Assembly (NCBI GenBank): GCA_021770095.1
Contig: JAETRQ010000009.1
Span: 1-64,000 of the forward strand
Direction: 5' to 3'
Origin: Eubacteriaceae bacterium
Lineage (GTDB): Bacteria > Bacillota > Clostridia > Oscillospirales > Acutalibacteraceae
Length of the DNA stretch: 64,000 nucleotides
The notes beneath the pieces are model-generated. The model was not told the origin of the DNA and searched no databases. It saw only the letters and a list, made by a program, of their open reading frames with translations. Within the stretch, counting starts at the first letter, position 1. Each line of letters opens with the position of its first letter. This document shows, one piece after another, positions 42,101 to 51,198 of the stretch. The translations under genes were made by a program, and so were the position numbers.

Positions 42101-44461
42101 ATGTTTTTATCTATGAATTGGATTTCTGATTTTGTTGATCTTTCAGGTATTGATAAAATTGACCTTATCCATCGTTTTTCACTTTCAACAGCAGAGGTTG
42201 AAAATGAAATTTTCTTTAAAGGCAGTGACATCAGCGGTATTGTTGTTGCTGAAATTAAATCTGTTGAAAACCATCCTGATTCAAAGAAACTCCATTTACT
42301 CAAGGTAGATGCCGGTGACGGAGAACTCACGGATGTTGTTTGCGGTGCCCCTAATGTAAGAGTAGGGCTGAAAACTGCATTTGCCAAAGTTGGTGCAAAA
42401 ATCGGTGAAATAGAGATTGCACCAAGAAAATTAGCAGGTTATACATCAAACGGTATGTGCTGTTCTGAAAAAGAAATCGGTATCAGCGATGATAATTCAG
42501 GTATAATGGAAATTACGGATGATTTGCCGAATGGTACTGATATGAAAGATGCATATCAGATTGATGATATTATTTTTGAAGTGGATAACAAGTCACTGAC
42601 AAACCGTCCTGATTTGTGGGGGCATTATGGTATTGCACGCGAATTCGCTGCTCTTGCAGGCAGAGAACTCAAGCCGCTTGATACGGTTGACCTCAGCAAA
42701 TATAACGATCTTCCGCAGGTTGATATGAAGATAGAAGATAATCTTTGCCAAAGATATTCCTGTCTGCAGGTTGAGAATATCAATACAACCGTAAGTCCTG
42801 TTAATATGCGTATCCGTCTGTTTTATTGCGGAATGAGAGCAATCAATTTCCTTGCAGATTTAACAAACTATTTAATGCTTGAGATGGGTCAGCCGATGCA
42901 TGCTTTTGATTCACGCAAGGTTGAAAAAATCAGAATCAAGCGTTTTGATACTCCATTTGTTTTTCGGACTCTTGACGGTGTGGAACGCGATATTGATGAG
43001 AATACGCTGATGATTTGTAACGGAGACACACCTGTTGCTATCGCAGGTATTATGGGCGGTCTTGATAGTGAAATTGTTGAAGATACCACAACTCTCACTC
43101 TTGAATCTGCAACTTTTAATGCAGTATCCATCCGTAAATCCACTGTTCGTCTTTCACACAGAACAGATGCATCCATGCGTTATGAAAAATGCCTTGATCC
43201 TGAAATGACAGTTCCTGCAATTGCAAGATTTGTTAAGTTGATGACTGATATTGACAGCGGTGTTAAAGTTGTATCTTCACTGACAGATGAATATGCATTC
43301 AAATATGAGCAGGTTGAACTTAATTTTGATAAAAAATTTGTCGACAGATATACGGGTATTGAGATTGATAATGACACAATTGTAAAAACACTCTCATCAC
43401 TCGGATTTAAAGTCGAACTTGATCATGATAATTTCAGTGTGATTGTCCCAAGTTGGAGAGCCACAAAGGACGTTACCATCAAGGCGGATATTATTGAGGA
43501 AATCACCCGTATTTACGGCTATGACAATTTTGATATTCATACTGCCAATGCTCCGCTTTATCCCGTAAGGGCGGATGTTGAAAAGACAGATGAGGATAAA
43601 ATCAAGGATATTCTTGTAAAGCGCTTTTCACTTCATGAACTGCATTCTTATGTATGGGCTTATTATGATGAATATAAGTCACTCGGTATTGAGGTTGAAG
43701 ATAACATCAAACTGGTGAACGCTACAAACCCTAATATTGAAACAATAAGAAAGTCAATTATCCCTACGCAACTTTGTCAGGTGAAAACAAATACTTCATA
43801 TTCTCCTGATTTTGGTGTGTTTGAAATAGGCAGAGTTGTTGAAGGCCTTAAAGCTGACGGTATGTGTGATGAACACAAAAAACTTGCTGTCACTCTGTTC
43901 AGCAAAACAAAGTCTGTTGAGCAGCTTTATTTTGAATTACGTGATATGCTGTCAGTTGTTATTGATGATATTAAACATAAGAAATTTGAATATAAATCAA
44001 TTGACGCAACACATTCTTATGAACATCCCAGAAACCTCAATGCAATTATTTGTGACGGCAAAGCAATTGGTGAAATCGGAATTGTTCATCCTGTCGTATC
44101 AAAGAAAATTGATAAAAAAGCAGCAATTGTGTTTGCTCAGATTGATGTTTCTGATTTTGCATCAATCCAAAATGCAAGTATCAGTTATGAGGAGCCGTCA
44201 AAGTTCCCTGAGATTGAAATTGACCTGTCATTCATCAGCGATAAGTTTGAACCGATTGCACAGGCAATTGCAGATGCAAAAAGCAATCTTATCAAGAAAA
44301 CAGAAGTTGTTGATATTTATGTTGATGAAAACAGCAAATCTATCACAACACGAATCACTTTCTCTCACCCTGAAAAAACGCTTACACGTGAAGAGGTTAT
44401 GGAAATTGCAGATAAAGTGATTGCCACGCTTGAACAGAAGGGCATTGCTCTTAAAAAATAA
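42101..44461 (+). CDS. pheT: Phenylalanine-tRNA ligase beta subunit
   Basis: A 786-residue subunit with an N-terminal EMAP-like tRNA-binding domain (about 40-150), the B3/B4 editing domain (about 210-390, with GMRAINFLADLTNY and ATFNAVSIRKS), B5 (about 400-470), a class II-like core, and the C-terminal FDX-ACB anticodon-binding domain (about 695-786). AAAGGAGCGG precedes the ATG, and it starts 17 bp after pheS. All domains appear complete. Regulated by the upstream T-box. Confidence 0.96.
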   Translation: MFLSMNWISDFVDLSGIDKIDLIHRFSLSTAEVENEIFFKGSDISGIVVAEIKSVENHPDSKKLHLLKVDAGDGELTDVVCGAPNVRVGLKTAFAKVGAKIGEIEIAPRKLAGYTSNGMCCSEKEIGISDDNSGIMEITDDLPNGTDMKDAYQIDDIIFEVDNKSLTNRPDLWGHYGIAREFAALAGRELKPLDTVDLSKYNDLPQVDMKIEDNLCQRYSCLQVENINTTVSPVNMRIRLFYCGMRAINFLADLTNYLMLEMGQPMHAFDSRKVEKIRIKRFDTPFVFRTLDGVERDIDENTLMICNGDTPVAIAGIMGGLDSEIVEDTTTLTLESATFNAVSIRKSTVRLSHRTDASMRYEKCLDPEMTVPAIARFVKLMTDIDSGVKVVSSLTDEYAFKYEQVELNFDKKFVDRYTGIEIDNDTIVKTLSSLGFKVELDHDNFSVIVPSWRATKDVTIKADIIEEITRIYGYDNFDIHTANAPLYPVRADVEKTDEDKIKDILVKRFSLHELHSYVWAYYDEYKSLGIEVEDNIKLVNATNPNIETIRKSIIPTQLCQVKTNTSYSPDFGVFEIGRVVEGLKADGMCDEHKKLAVTLFSKTKSVEQLYFELRDMLSVVIDDIKHKKFEYKSIDATHSYEHPRNLNAIICDGKAIGEIGIVHPVVSKKIDKKAAIVFAQIDVSDFASIQNASISYEEPSKFPEIEIDLSFISDKFEPIAQAIADAKSNLIKKTEVVDIYVDENSKSITTRITFSHPEKTLTREEVMEIADKVIATLEQKGIALKK

Positions 44462-44467
44462 TATTTC

Positions 44468-44504
44468 AGCGGAGAGGGGAATTTATCCTTTCTCCGCTTT
44501 TTTT
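44468..44504 (+). terminator. Terminator after pheST
   Basis: AGCGGAGA (44468-44475) pairs with TCTCCGCT (44491-44498), with inner GG/CC pairing and a following run of T residues. Confidence 0.9.
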
Positions 44505-44524
44505 GTATTATCAATATATACTAT

Positions 44525-44553
44525 TTGCAATATAGATATAAAAGTGGTATTAT
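44525..44553 (+). promoter_or_regulatory. Promoter of the aminotransferase operon
   Basis: TTGCAA (44525-44530), 17-bp spacer, TATTAT (44548-44553). Confidence 0.6.
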
Positions 44554-44593
44554 ATAGTGAATAATTTTTTGATTTAATATTTGGAGGTTTATT

Positions 44594-45850
44594 ATGCTTT
44601 ACACTGAAATGACAAAAGATGAACTTAATGCAGAGCGTAAGGCTCTTAAAAAAAGATATGATGCGTTCAAAGCAAGAGGACTTAAACTGGATATGAGCCG
44701 TGGTAAGCCGGGTAAAGACCAGCTTGACCTTTCAACAGGTATTTATGATATAAAAAATTATGTTGCTGACGGACTTGATGTCAGAAATTACGGAATGCTT
44801 GACGGTATCCCGAGTTGTAAAAAACTTTTTGCTGACCTTCTTGATGTTGATGCAAAGAATGTTATTATCGGTCCTAACGCAAGTTTGACTCTTATGTTTG
44901 ATTATATCTGCCAGTGTTATACGCACGGTGCAGGGGATACACCATGGTGCAAGCTTGATGAAGTAAAATTCCTTTGCCCTGTGCCCGGATATGACAGACA
45001 TTTTACAATCTGTGAGCATTTCGGCATTAAGATGGTTAATGTGCCTATGACAGATGAAGGTCCTGATATGGATGTTGTTGAGGACCTTATTAAGGATGAG
45101 AGTGTCAAGGGTATGTTCTGTGTGCCTAAGTATTCAAATCCTCAGGGCATCACATATTCAGATGCTGTTGTTGAACGTATTGCTAAGATGAAACCGGCAG
45201 CAAAAGACTTCAGAGTGATTTGGGATAATGCTTATTGTATTCATGACCTTAATGATGAAGGCGACGAACTCCTCAATATCTTTGATGTTCTGCCAAAATA
45301 TGATAATGACGATATGGTTATTGAGGTTTGTTCAACTTCAAAAATCACATTCCCCGGTGCAGGTGTTTCTGCTCTTATTGCAAGCGAAAATAATCTTAAC
45401 GCAATCAGAAGCCGTCTTAATGCACAGACAATCAGTTATGATAAGATGAATCAGCATCGCCATGTTCAGTTTTTCGGTAATGCTGACGGTGTTCGTGAAC
45501 ATATGAAGAAGCATGCACAGATTTTGAAACCTAAGTTTGATATGGTATTGAATCATCTTGAAAACGAACTCGGCGGCAAAGGTATTGCAACATGGTTCAA
45601 TCCGAACGGCGGATATTTTATCAGCCTTGATGTTATGGAAGGCTGTGCGAAACGAGTAGGGGAACTCTGTAAGGATGCAGGTGTAACACTCACAACTGTC
45701 GGTGCAACATATCCTTATGGTGTTGATCCTAAAGACAGCAATATCCGTATTGCGCCTTCTTTCCCTCCTGTTGACGAACTGGATTTGGCAGCACAGCTTC
45801 TTTGTATCTGTGTCAGACTTGCGTGTGTAGAGAAGTTGCTTGAAAAATGA
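44594..45850 (+). CDS. Aspartate aminotransferase, class Ic type
   Basis: A 418-residue PLP enzyme of the Ic aspartate aminotransferase subgroup, characterised by the N-terminal LKLDMSRGKPGKDQLDLS. VPKYSNPQGITY, IWDNAYCIHDL and the PLP-lysine motif CSTSKITFPGAGV are visible. It likely interconverts aspartate and oxaloacetate, possibly accepting alanine or other amino acids. TTGGAGG lies 8 nt before the ATG. The next gene starts inside its stop codon (ATGA), so they form an operon. Confidence 0.88.
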   Translation: MLYTEMTKDELNAERKALKKRYDAFKARGLKLDMSRGKPGKDQLDLSTGIYDIKNYVADGLDVRNYGMLDGIPSCKKLFADLLDVDAKNVIIGPNASLTLMFDYICQCYTHGAGDTPWCKLDEVKFLCPVPGYDRHFTICEHFGIKMVNVPMTDEGPDMDVVEDLIKDESVKGMFCVPKYSNPQGITYSDAVVERIAKMKPAAKDFRVIWDNAYCIHDLNDEGDELLNIFDVLPKYDNDDMVIEVCSTSKITFPGAGVSALIASENNLNAIRSRLNAQTISYDKMNQHRHVQFFGNADGVREHMKKHAQILKPKFDMVLNHLENELGGKGIATWFNPNGGYFISLDVMEGCAKRVGELCKDAGVTLTTVGATYPYGVDPKDSNIRIAPSFPPVDELDLAAQLLCICVRLACVEKLLEK

Positions 45851-46635
45851 GATTAGGCGCATCAACATCCTGCTTCTATCCTTTGGAAACTGAAAAGGCA
45901 TTGGAGCAGGTATGCAAACTCGGATTTGAAAAAGCAGAACTTTTTTTCAATGCACCGAGTGAGTATAATGATAGTTTTGTTAAAGAACTTGTTCATATTT
46001 CAAATGATTATGGTACGGAGATAATTTCCGTTCATCCGTTCTCAAGTTTCCTTGAGTCATCCTGTATTTTCGGTGATTATAAAAGAAGATTTGATGATTA
46101 CATTGACTTGTATAAAAAGACGTTTCATGCTGCCGCAAATCTCGGTGCAAAATTCACGGTCATTCATGGTGCGGTGGCTATGCCTAAAATCCCTATCCCG
46201 AATGAAAGGTATTTTGAAAGATTCAAACTCCTTGTTGATTTGGGTAAGCAGGAAGGCATTACAGTCTGTCAGGAAAATGTAAATAAATTCAAAAGCCAGT
46301 CCATTGCTTTTTGTAAAGAGATGCGCAGTGCACTCGGCGATGATTTTAATATGGTGTTTGATATTAAACAGACTGTCCGTGCAGGTGAAGATACATTTGT
46401 ATTTTTAAATGAATTCAAACATCAGATTCGTCATCTCCATATCAGCGATAACGGTGCAAAAGGGGATTGCCTGCCAATCGGCAAAGGCAGTTTTGATTTT
46501 GCCCGATTAAAAGATATTATGGATTCTGCTGATTATGACGGTGACTGTGTTATTGAAATTTATTCCGGCAATCTTGATGTTGCAAAGGAACTAAAAGAAA
46601 GTAAGGTCTATTTAGATAATTTATGGCAACTGTAA
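45847..46635 (+). CDS. TIM-barrel sugar isomerase/epimerase-like protein
   Basis: 262 residues of the AP-endonuclease-2/xylose-isomerase-like barrel family. Metal-ligand-like positions appear in VCQENVNKF (Glu), MVFDIKQT (Asp), HLHISDN (His) and CVIEIY (Glu). Such proteins act as sugar or polyol isomerases or are uncharacterised; the substrate is unknown. The start overlaps the aminotransferase stop by 4 bp, and the end overlaps the EamA gene by 13 bp. Confidence 0.8.
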   Translation: MRLGASTSCFYPLETEKALEQVCKLGFEKAELFFNAPSEYNDSFVKELVHISNDYGTEIISVHPFSSFLESSCIFGDYKRRFDDYIDLYKKTFHAAANLGAKFTVIHGAVAMPKIPIPNERYFERFKLLVDLGKQEGITVCQENVNKFKSQSIAFCKEMRSALGDDFNMVFDIKQTVRAGEDTFVFLNEFKHQIRHLHISDNGAKGDCLPIGKGSFDFARLKDIMDSADYDGDCVIEIYSGNLDVAKELKESKVYLDNLWQL

Positions 46636-47513
46636 GCAACAGAACAAAAGGGATAATATGCATATTGCTTTCTGCACTTTGTTTCAGCGGAATGAGCAGT
46701 TTCATCAACCTTTCAGGTGATGTGCCGATTGCTCAAAAAGTATTTTTCAGAAATTTGGTTGCGTTTGTCATTGCATTTGTCACTTTGGTTAAGAATAAAG
46801 AAAGTTTTAAACCCCATAAAGGATGTTTAAAATATCATATAATTCGGTCAAGTGCAGGATTGCTCGGTGTTTTCGGCAATTTTTATGCTACCACCAAAAT
46901 GGCATCAACTGCGGATGCGGCGATTCTGAATAAGATGAGTCCTTTTTTTACCTTAATCTTTTCGGCAATTTTTTTGAAAGAAAAAGTTAAGCCAAGGCAG
47001 GCTGTTGCTATTGCTATTGCATTTGTCGGTGCTATGTTTGTTATAAAACCAACGATGAGCAATGTTGAACTTTTTCCGTCTGTATGCGGCTTTATCGGCG
47101 GAGTTTGTGCAGGCGGGGCATATACCTGTGTGCGCCATATGGGCAATAAGGGTGAAAACGGCAGGTTTACTGTGTTTTTCTTTTCTCTGTTTTCCTGTAT
47201 GATTACAGCTCCGTACCTTATCTTTAATTTCCATCCGATGAGCAAGGAACAGTGGATATATCTTATTATGGTTGGTATCTGTGCTGCCGGCGGTCAGTTC
47301 TCTATTACTGCTGCTTATACTTTTGCACCAAGCAGAGAAATTTCAATATATGATTATTCAAATGTTATCTTTACTGCTGTGAGCGGATACTTCTTCCTTG
47401 GCGGTCAGATACCGGACTTGTGGTCTTTTGTGGGCTACTTTATTATTTGTGCAATGGCTGTTTGGATGTTTATATACAATAACAAGGAACACAACTTGAA
47501 AAAGCCGAATTGA
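46623..47513 (+). CDS. EamA/DMT-superfamily transporter
   Basis: A 296-residue protein with ten predicted membrane helices in two EamA repeats (about 8-135 and 150-290). The drug/metabolite transporter pattern is visible in KMASTADAAILNKMSPFF and LKEKVKPRQAVAIAIAFVGA. The substrate is unknown; it may export a metabolite of the two upstream enzymes, whose reading frame it overlaps by 13 bp. Confidence 0.88.
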   Translation: MATVSNRTKGIICILLSALCFSGMSSFINLSGDVPIAQKVFFRNLVAFVIAFVTLVKNKESFKPHKGCLKYHIIRSSAGLLGVFGNFYATTKMASTADAAILNKMSPFFTLIFSAIFLKEKVKPRQAVAIAIAFVGAMFVIKPTMSNVELFPSVCGFIGGVCAGGAYTCVRHMGNKGENGRFTVFFFSLFSCMITAPYLIFNFHPMSKEQWIYLIMVGICAAGGQFSITAAYTFAPSREISIYDYSNVIFTAVSGYFFLGGQIPDLWSFVGYFIICAMAVWMFIYNNKEHNLKKPN

Positions 47514-47543
47514 ACGCAACATATTGTTGTAAAGTGAAAATAC

Positions 47544-47572
47544 TTGCATTTTTCTATATGTTGTGTTATAAT
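47544..47572 (+). promoter_or_regulatory. Promoter of nrdR
   Basis: TTGCAT (47544-47549), 17-bp spacer, TATAAT (47567-47572). Confidence 0.66.
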
Positions 47573-47603
47573 ACAAAAAACAGTTGAATCGGAGGGATTC
47601 CCA

Positions 47604-48047
47604 ATGAGATGTCCATTTTGCGGATTTGAGGAGAGCAAAGTAATTGACTCGCGCCCGACTGACGAGAACGAACGTATTCGCCGTCGCCGTGAATGTTTGC
47701 AGTGCAGCAAACGTTTTACCACTTATGAGACAATTGAAGATGTTCCGATTATCGTAATTAAAAAGGACAAAAGCAGGGAAGTTTTTGACCGGAATAAGAT
47801 TCTTAAAGGTATGCTTCGCGCTTGTGAAAAGAGGTCTGTTACTGTTTCTGAACTTGAGACTGCTATCAGCGAGATTGAAGCTACTCTCCAATCTGCTATT
47901 GACCGTGAAGTAACTTCTGCCCGCATAGGCGAACTGATTATGGAAAAACTCAAGATGATTGACGAGGTTGCGTATGTCCGCTTTGCGTCAGTTTATAAAG
48001 AGTTCGACAGTGCCGAAGCGTTTAAGGAAGAAATTTCTAAATTATAA
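47604..48047 (+). CDS. nrdR: Transcriptional repressor NrdR
   Basis: 147 residues. The zinc ribbon uses CPFCG (3-7) and CLQCSKRFTTYE; an ATP-cone domain (about 48-138) follows, starting IIVIKKDKSREVFDRNKI. NrdR senses ATP/dATP and represses ribonucleotide reductase genes through NrdR boxes. GGAGGG lies 7 nt before the ATG at 47604, and the promoter position excludes the upstream frame. No nrd gene is in this window. Confidence 0.96.
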   Translation: MRCPFCGFEESKVIDSRPTDENERIRRRRECLQCSKRFTTYETIEDVPIIVIKKDKSREVFDRNKILKGMLRACEKRSVTVSELETAISEIEATLQSAIDREVTSARIGELIMEKLKMIDEVAYVRFASVYKEFDSAEAFKEEISKL

Positions 48048-48062
48048 TTTTATCATCATATA

Positions 48063-48090
48063 AAGAGTGGATTATTCCGCTCTTTTTTAA
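48063..48090 (+). terminator. Terminator after nrdR
   Basis: AAGAGTGGA (48063-48071) pairs, with one G-U, with TCCGCTCTT (48076-48084), then TTTT. Confidence 0.78.
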
Positions 48091-48108
48091 TAAAGAGGAG
48101 ATACAATT

Positions 48109-48960
48109 ATGTTTGAATATCTTGAATATGATTATATGGATTTTGGTATTAAGTTTGTCGTATTCGGACTGCTTTATTTGCTGTTTATTGTTATGGCACA
48201 GGTTGCTTTGGCGGTTACAGTGAATCGTGACTGCAAAGCAAAAAATAATCAAAAAGCAACAATGTGGACTGTTTTGGTATTCTTTTTCCCGTTTATTGCC
48301 GGAATTGTTTATCTTTGTGTAAGAAATGATGCAAAAAATCTTCCGCAGAAAAGATGCCTCTCCTGCGGTGAAATGTTTGATGCAAGATATGATTTTTGCC
48401 CACGCTGTAATTCATCTGCGTTTGATGTTCAGCCGCCTGAACATACGAATCAGTATAAGAAAAAGGCAAAAACATCATTGATATTCACAATTATCACCTA
48501 TGTTATTGCAATTGTGATGTGTGTTCTGATGTTTGTTCAGATTATGGGTGTGGGTTTTGATGCACTCAAAAATGATTTTGACCCATACGGTTCTCATTTT
48601 GCATATGGGGATGATAACGGCAAAAAGTGCTATTTTGACAAAAAAGGCAATCTTTATACCGAATCAGAAGAAGTTCTCTATTATGACAGAGAAGATAATG
48701 TTTACAGATATGAGGAAGATGATAACGTATTCATAGATGATAACGGTGAAAAATATTATACCTATTTCACTTATGTGGACAGTGATGGTTATTTTGTCTA
48801 TGATGAGGATAACAAAATCTTTATGACTGACGACAGAGCGGATGAAGGCCGTGCCGAATATGTCGACAGCGAAGGTAATAAATATCACTATGCACCGTAT
48901 GTCAGCTGGGACAGTCAGGGCAATCTGGTAGACAGTGCGGAGGGTACACCTTTGAATTAA
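48109..48960 (+). CDS. Zinc-ribbon membrane protein with Tyr/Asp-rich repeat domain
   Basis: 283 residues, a paralogue of the protein at 17666-18403. Both share a helix, a charged loop (NRDCKAKNNQKA here), a second helix with PFIAGIVYL, a third helix, and an acidic Tyr-rich exterior domain of YxDxxGxxY-type units (YYDREDNVYRYEEDDNVF, YVDSDGYFVYDEDN). This copy adds a zinc ribbon CLSCGEMFDARYDFCPRC (about 82-99) between helices two and three. GAGGAG precedes the ATG. No family name is recognised. Confidence 0.75.
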   Translation: MFEYLEYDYMDFGIKFVVFGLLYLLFIVMAQVALAVTVNRDCKAKNNQKATMWTVLVFFFPFIAGIVYLCVRNDAKNLPQKRCLSCGEMFDARYDFCPRCNSSAFDVQPPEHTNQYKKKAKTSLIFTIITYVIAIVMCVLMFVQIMGVGFDALKNDFDPYGSHFAYGDDNGKKCYFDKKGNLYTESEEVLYYDREDNVYRYEEDDNVFIDDNGEKYYTYFTYVDSDGYFVYDEDNKIFMTDDRADEGRAEYVDSEGNKYHYAPYVSWDSQGNLVDSAEGTPLN

Positions 48961-48966
48961 ATAAAT

Positions 48967-48992
48967 AAAAACCGCCGTATGGCGGTTTTTTG
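48967..48992. terminator. Terminator after the zinc-ribbon membrane protein gene
   Basis: AAAACCGCC pairs with GGCGGTTTT around loop GTAT (48977-48980). A- and T-runs on both sides make it bidirectional. Confidence 0.88.
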
Positions 48993-48995
48993 CTG

Positions 48996-49025
48996 AAGGA
49001 CTTGGTTTATCCAAGTCCTTTTTTA
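48996..49025. terminator. Second back-to-back terminator hairpin
   Basis: AAGGACTTGG (48996-49005) pairs with CCAAGTCCTT (49011-49020), followed by T residues. Its right arm abuts the 3' end of the leftward XRE gene, so tandem terminators separate the convergent units. Confidence 0.8.
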
Positions 49026-49247
49026 TCTTTCAGGGTAGTCCAAATCTTTCGGCAATCCTAATATGTAATCTGCTGATACATTAAATAGTTTGCAGAGTCT
49101 TCTTAAATCTTCAAGATTAGGCTCTGTTGTTCCATTTTCTATGAATGAAACTTTCCTTGGTGTTATATTGCATTCTTTTGCAACATCTTTTTGAAGTAAA
49201 TCTTTATCTTGTCTTAATTCTTTTATTCTTATTTGAGCAATGTCCAT
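49023..49247 (-). CDS. Small XRE-family HTH regulator (leftward)
   Basis: 74 residues, almost all Cro/CI-type HTH (KDLLQKDVAKECNITPRKVS, FIENGTTEPNLEDLRRLCKLF, then SADYILGLPKD). CAGGTGAT precedes its ATG. It is divergent from a second 74-residue XRE gene 105 bp away, with palindromes between. Single-domain, phage-repressor-like; the targets are probably the shared control region. Confidence 0.85.
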   Translation of the reverse strand: MDIAQIRIKELRQDKDLLQKDVAKECNITPRKVSFIENGTTEPNLEDLRRLCKLFNVSADYILGLPKDLDYPER

Positions 49248-49273
49248 AATATCACCTGTGTCATTTTACCACG

Positions 49274-49317
49274 GTTAATTATTAACTATTGACATAAAGT
49301 TAAAAATTAACTATAAT
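49274..49317 (+). promoter_or_regulatory. Divergent XRE control region: promoter and two palindromic operators
   Basis: The rightward promoter is TTGACA (49289-49294), 17-bp spacer, TATAAT (49312-49317). A perfect palindrome AGTTAA-AAA-TTAACT (49298-49312) fills its spacer and touches the -10. A second palindrome GTTAA-TTA-TTAAC (49274-49286), sharing the GTTAA/TTAAC arms, lies toward the leftward gene. Both operators could be bound by either small XRE protein. Confidence 0.75.
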
Positions 49318-49352
49318 ATTGTTCAGGGAACTTTAATAATAGGGGTGACACT

Positions 49353-49577
49353 ATGAAATACGAAAATGCACTGCGGAATATCAGAGAGGATAGGGATTTA
49401 AAGCAAAAGGATGTTGCCGAAATTCTGGGTATATCACAACAGCATTACAGCAAATATGAAAACGGAAAAGTGGAATTACCGCTGCGGCATCTGATGACAT
49501 TGTGTGAATTCTATAATGTTTCAGCAGATTATTTTATGGGTTTCACACGTGAAGAAAAGATATTACAGCGACAATAA
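49353..49577 (+). CDS. Small XRE-family HTH regulator (rightward)
   Basis: 74 residues of Cro/CI-type HTH (LKQKDVAEILGISQQHYSKY, then LMTLCEFYNVSADYFMGF). AGGGGTGA lies upstream of the ATG. Similar in size and layout to the leftward neighbour but clearly diverged. Its promoter spacer is occupied by a palindrome, so mutual repression, or repression and autorepression, is likely. No linked phage genes. Confidence 0.85.
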   Translation: MKYENALRNIREDRDLKQKDVAEILGISQQHYSKYENGKVELPLRHLMTLCEFYNVSADYFMGFTREEKILQRQ

Positions 49578-49627
49578 TTCTGATCAAAATATATTGCACA
49601 ACTTCCGCCGGTCTCACAAAGAAGAAA

Positions 49628-49662
49628 ACACCCGATGATTTAATTCATCGGGTGTTTTCTTG
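49628..49662. terminator. Bidirectional terminator
   Basis: ACACCCGATGA (49628-49638) pairs with TCATCGGGTGT (49645-49655), with flanking T- and A-rich ends between convergent genes. Confidence 0.88.
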
Positions 49663-49670
49663 TTGATATA

Positions 49671-50246
49671 TTATTCTTCGTTTTCTTCACTTGTCGGTGT
49701 TTGTTCGGCAGTGTCGTTTGTGTTTGGTTCTGCTTTGTCAAGTGCTTTTTTCTTTTTGATTGGTGCAGGATTGGAATTAACGGTTATCTTTTCAATTCCT
49801 ATTCTGTCACAGATTTCATCACAGATTTGCTGCAACGTATTTTTTGTGGTGAAGCCGAGATTGATTGTTATCTCCTGTTCATTCTTTAACTTCAGAGTTA
49901 ATTTGGATTCTCTGTCAATCATATTTTTTATGAAACTCGGTGCTTCATCTTTTTCCGCTTCAATGCCGACAACATTTTCGTATTCAAAAAGATTATTTTC
50001 ATCAATACCTGTGAATTCAAATTCATCATCACGGAATATTACACTGTGGGACAAGATTTCTTTTGTGGTCAGTATCGCAATGATTAACGCAAAAACCTCG
50101 CATACGATAAAGAAGATGTTTTGCATATTTGCAAATATGATTATCTTCTTGATTGCCATAATTCCAAGGACGATAACTGCAATGTCCAAAATTCCGACCA
50201 CGATTAACTGCATAGGTGACAGTATTTTTACTTTTTTTTCTTTCAT
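49671..50246 (-). CDS. Uncharacterised membrane protein with two helices
   Basis: 191 residues. Two membrane helices (about 12-32 and 42-62) are followed by a PH-like beta-rich cytoplasmic region (about 65-150) and an acidic, Lys- and Thr-rich disordered tail (about 155-191). The start overlaps the stop of the pseudouridine synthase gene by 4 bp. The antisense frame is hydrophobic without a ribosome binding site and is rejected. Function unknown. Confidence 0.7.
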   Translation of the reverse strand: MKEKKVKILSPMQLIVVGILDIAVIVLGIMAIKKIIIFANMQNIFFIVCEVFALIIAILTTKEILSHSVIFRDDEFEFTGIDENNLFEYENVVGIEAEKDEAPSFIKNMIDRESKLTLKLKNEQEITINLGFTTKNTLQQICDEICDRIGIEKITVNSNPAPIKKKKALDKAEPNTNDTAEQTPTSEENEE

Positions 50247-51187
50247 ATGAATTTCCTTTCTTTATAATCATCCAGAAGTTTAATGTTATTTGCTTTGAAC
50301 TCTTTGCCGCTGAGGTAAGAAAGTTCATTGTCGTCACTGAAGTCGAATTTCAGTTTGTAACTGTAAAGTGCTTGTCTGTATCTGCCTTGTTCTTTACCGT
50401 ATTTTCCGTCTCCGTAAAGGGGATGACCGATATGGGCAAGATGTGCTCTTATCTGGTGCGTTCTGCCTGTCATCAGCTCAACTTCAAGCAAAGATGCATC
50501 ATTGTAATAATCAAGCACTGTGTATTTGGTAATAATTCTTTTTGAATTTTCAGTCTTATTATCCGTTACAGTGACCATATTCTTTTTTTCATTTTTAGTC
50601 AGATATGCAGTGCATGTTTCACTCTGATTATCCATTTTGCCGTGAACGACGGTTAAATAAAATTTCTTTATTTCTCTGTTTTTGATTTTATCGTTGATAA
50701 TTCTGAGCGCAGTTGCATTTTTTGTTCCGATTACAATTCCGCCTGTATTCCTGTCAATTCTGTTTGCCAGTGACGGAGTAAATGAAGATTTATCAGGCGC
50801 CCATTCGCCCTTTTCATAAAGATAGCGTTTCAGCCGGGCGACAATATTATCAATATAATCTTTACCGTCAGGATGACACAGAACACCAACACGCTTGTTG
50901 ATTAAAATAATGTTTTCGTCTTCATATATAATGTCAAGTTCATCCGATGCTTTTAAAAAGTCATAATGCTTTTCTTTTATATGCAGAACATCATCGTTGA
51001 GATACAGTTCTAGAACATCGCCGTCATTTAATTTCTGCTCAGGTGTACAGCGCTTTCTGTTGACCTTTATATTTTTTTTTCTGATTTCTTTGAACATCAA
51101 TGATTTTGGCAGTCTGTCAAAAGTTTTGGTTATAAACTTATCCACTCTCTGACCGGCATCATTTTTGTCAATAACAATTTTTTTCAT
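50243..51187 (-). CDS. RluA/RluD-family RNA pseudouridine synthase
   Basis: A 314-residue enzyme. The N-terminal S4 domain (about 12-70, QRVDKFITKTFDRLPKSLM) is followed by the catalytic domain with NRIDRNTGGIVIGTKN, whose second Asp is the catalytic residue, and MTGRTHQIRAHLAHIGHPLYGD. It modifies uridine in rRNA or tRNA; the exact site cannot be assigned, so RluC and RluD types remain open. It starts 11 bp after the upstream 167-residue gene and overlaps the next by 4 bp. Confidence 0.9.
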   Translation of the reverse strand: MKKIVIDKNDAGQRVDKFITKTFDRLPKSLMFKEIRKKNIKVNRKRCTPEQKLNDGDVLELYLNDDVLHIKEKHYDFLKASDELDIIYEDENIILINKRVGVLCHPDGKDYIDNIVARLKRYLYEKGEWAPDKSSFTPSLANRIDRNTGGIVIGTKNATALRIINDKIKNREIKKFYLTVVHGKMDNQSETCTAYLTKNEKKNMVTVTDNKTENSKRIITKYTVLDYYNDASLLEVELMTGRTHQIRAHLAHIGHPLYGDGKYGKEQGRYRQALYSYKLKFDFSDDNELSYLSGKEFKANNIKLLDDYKERKFI

Positions 51188-51198
51188 ATTTTATTTAG

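Noticed and set aside
47514-47603. NrdR boxes in the nrdR promoter region
   Set aside because: AT-rich near-palindromes exist, but no pair matches the known 16-bp box well enough.
49023-49577. Prophage remnant around the XRE pair
   Set aside because: No integrase, att-like repeats or phage structural genes in the flanks.
49660-50250. Rightward 196-residue frame opposite the two-helix membrane protein
   Set aside because: Low-complexity hydrophobic and Ser-rich product without a start signal; the leftward frame is coupled to the pseudouridine synthase gene.
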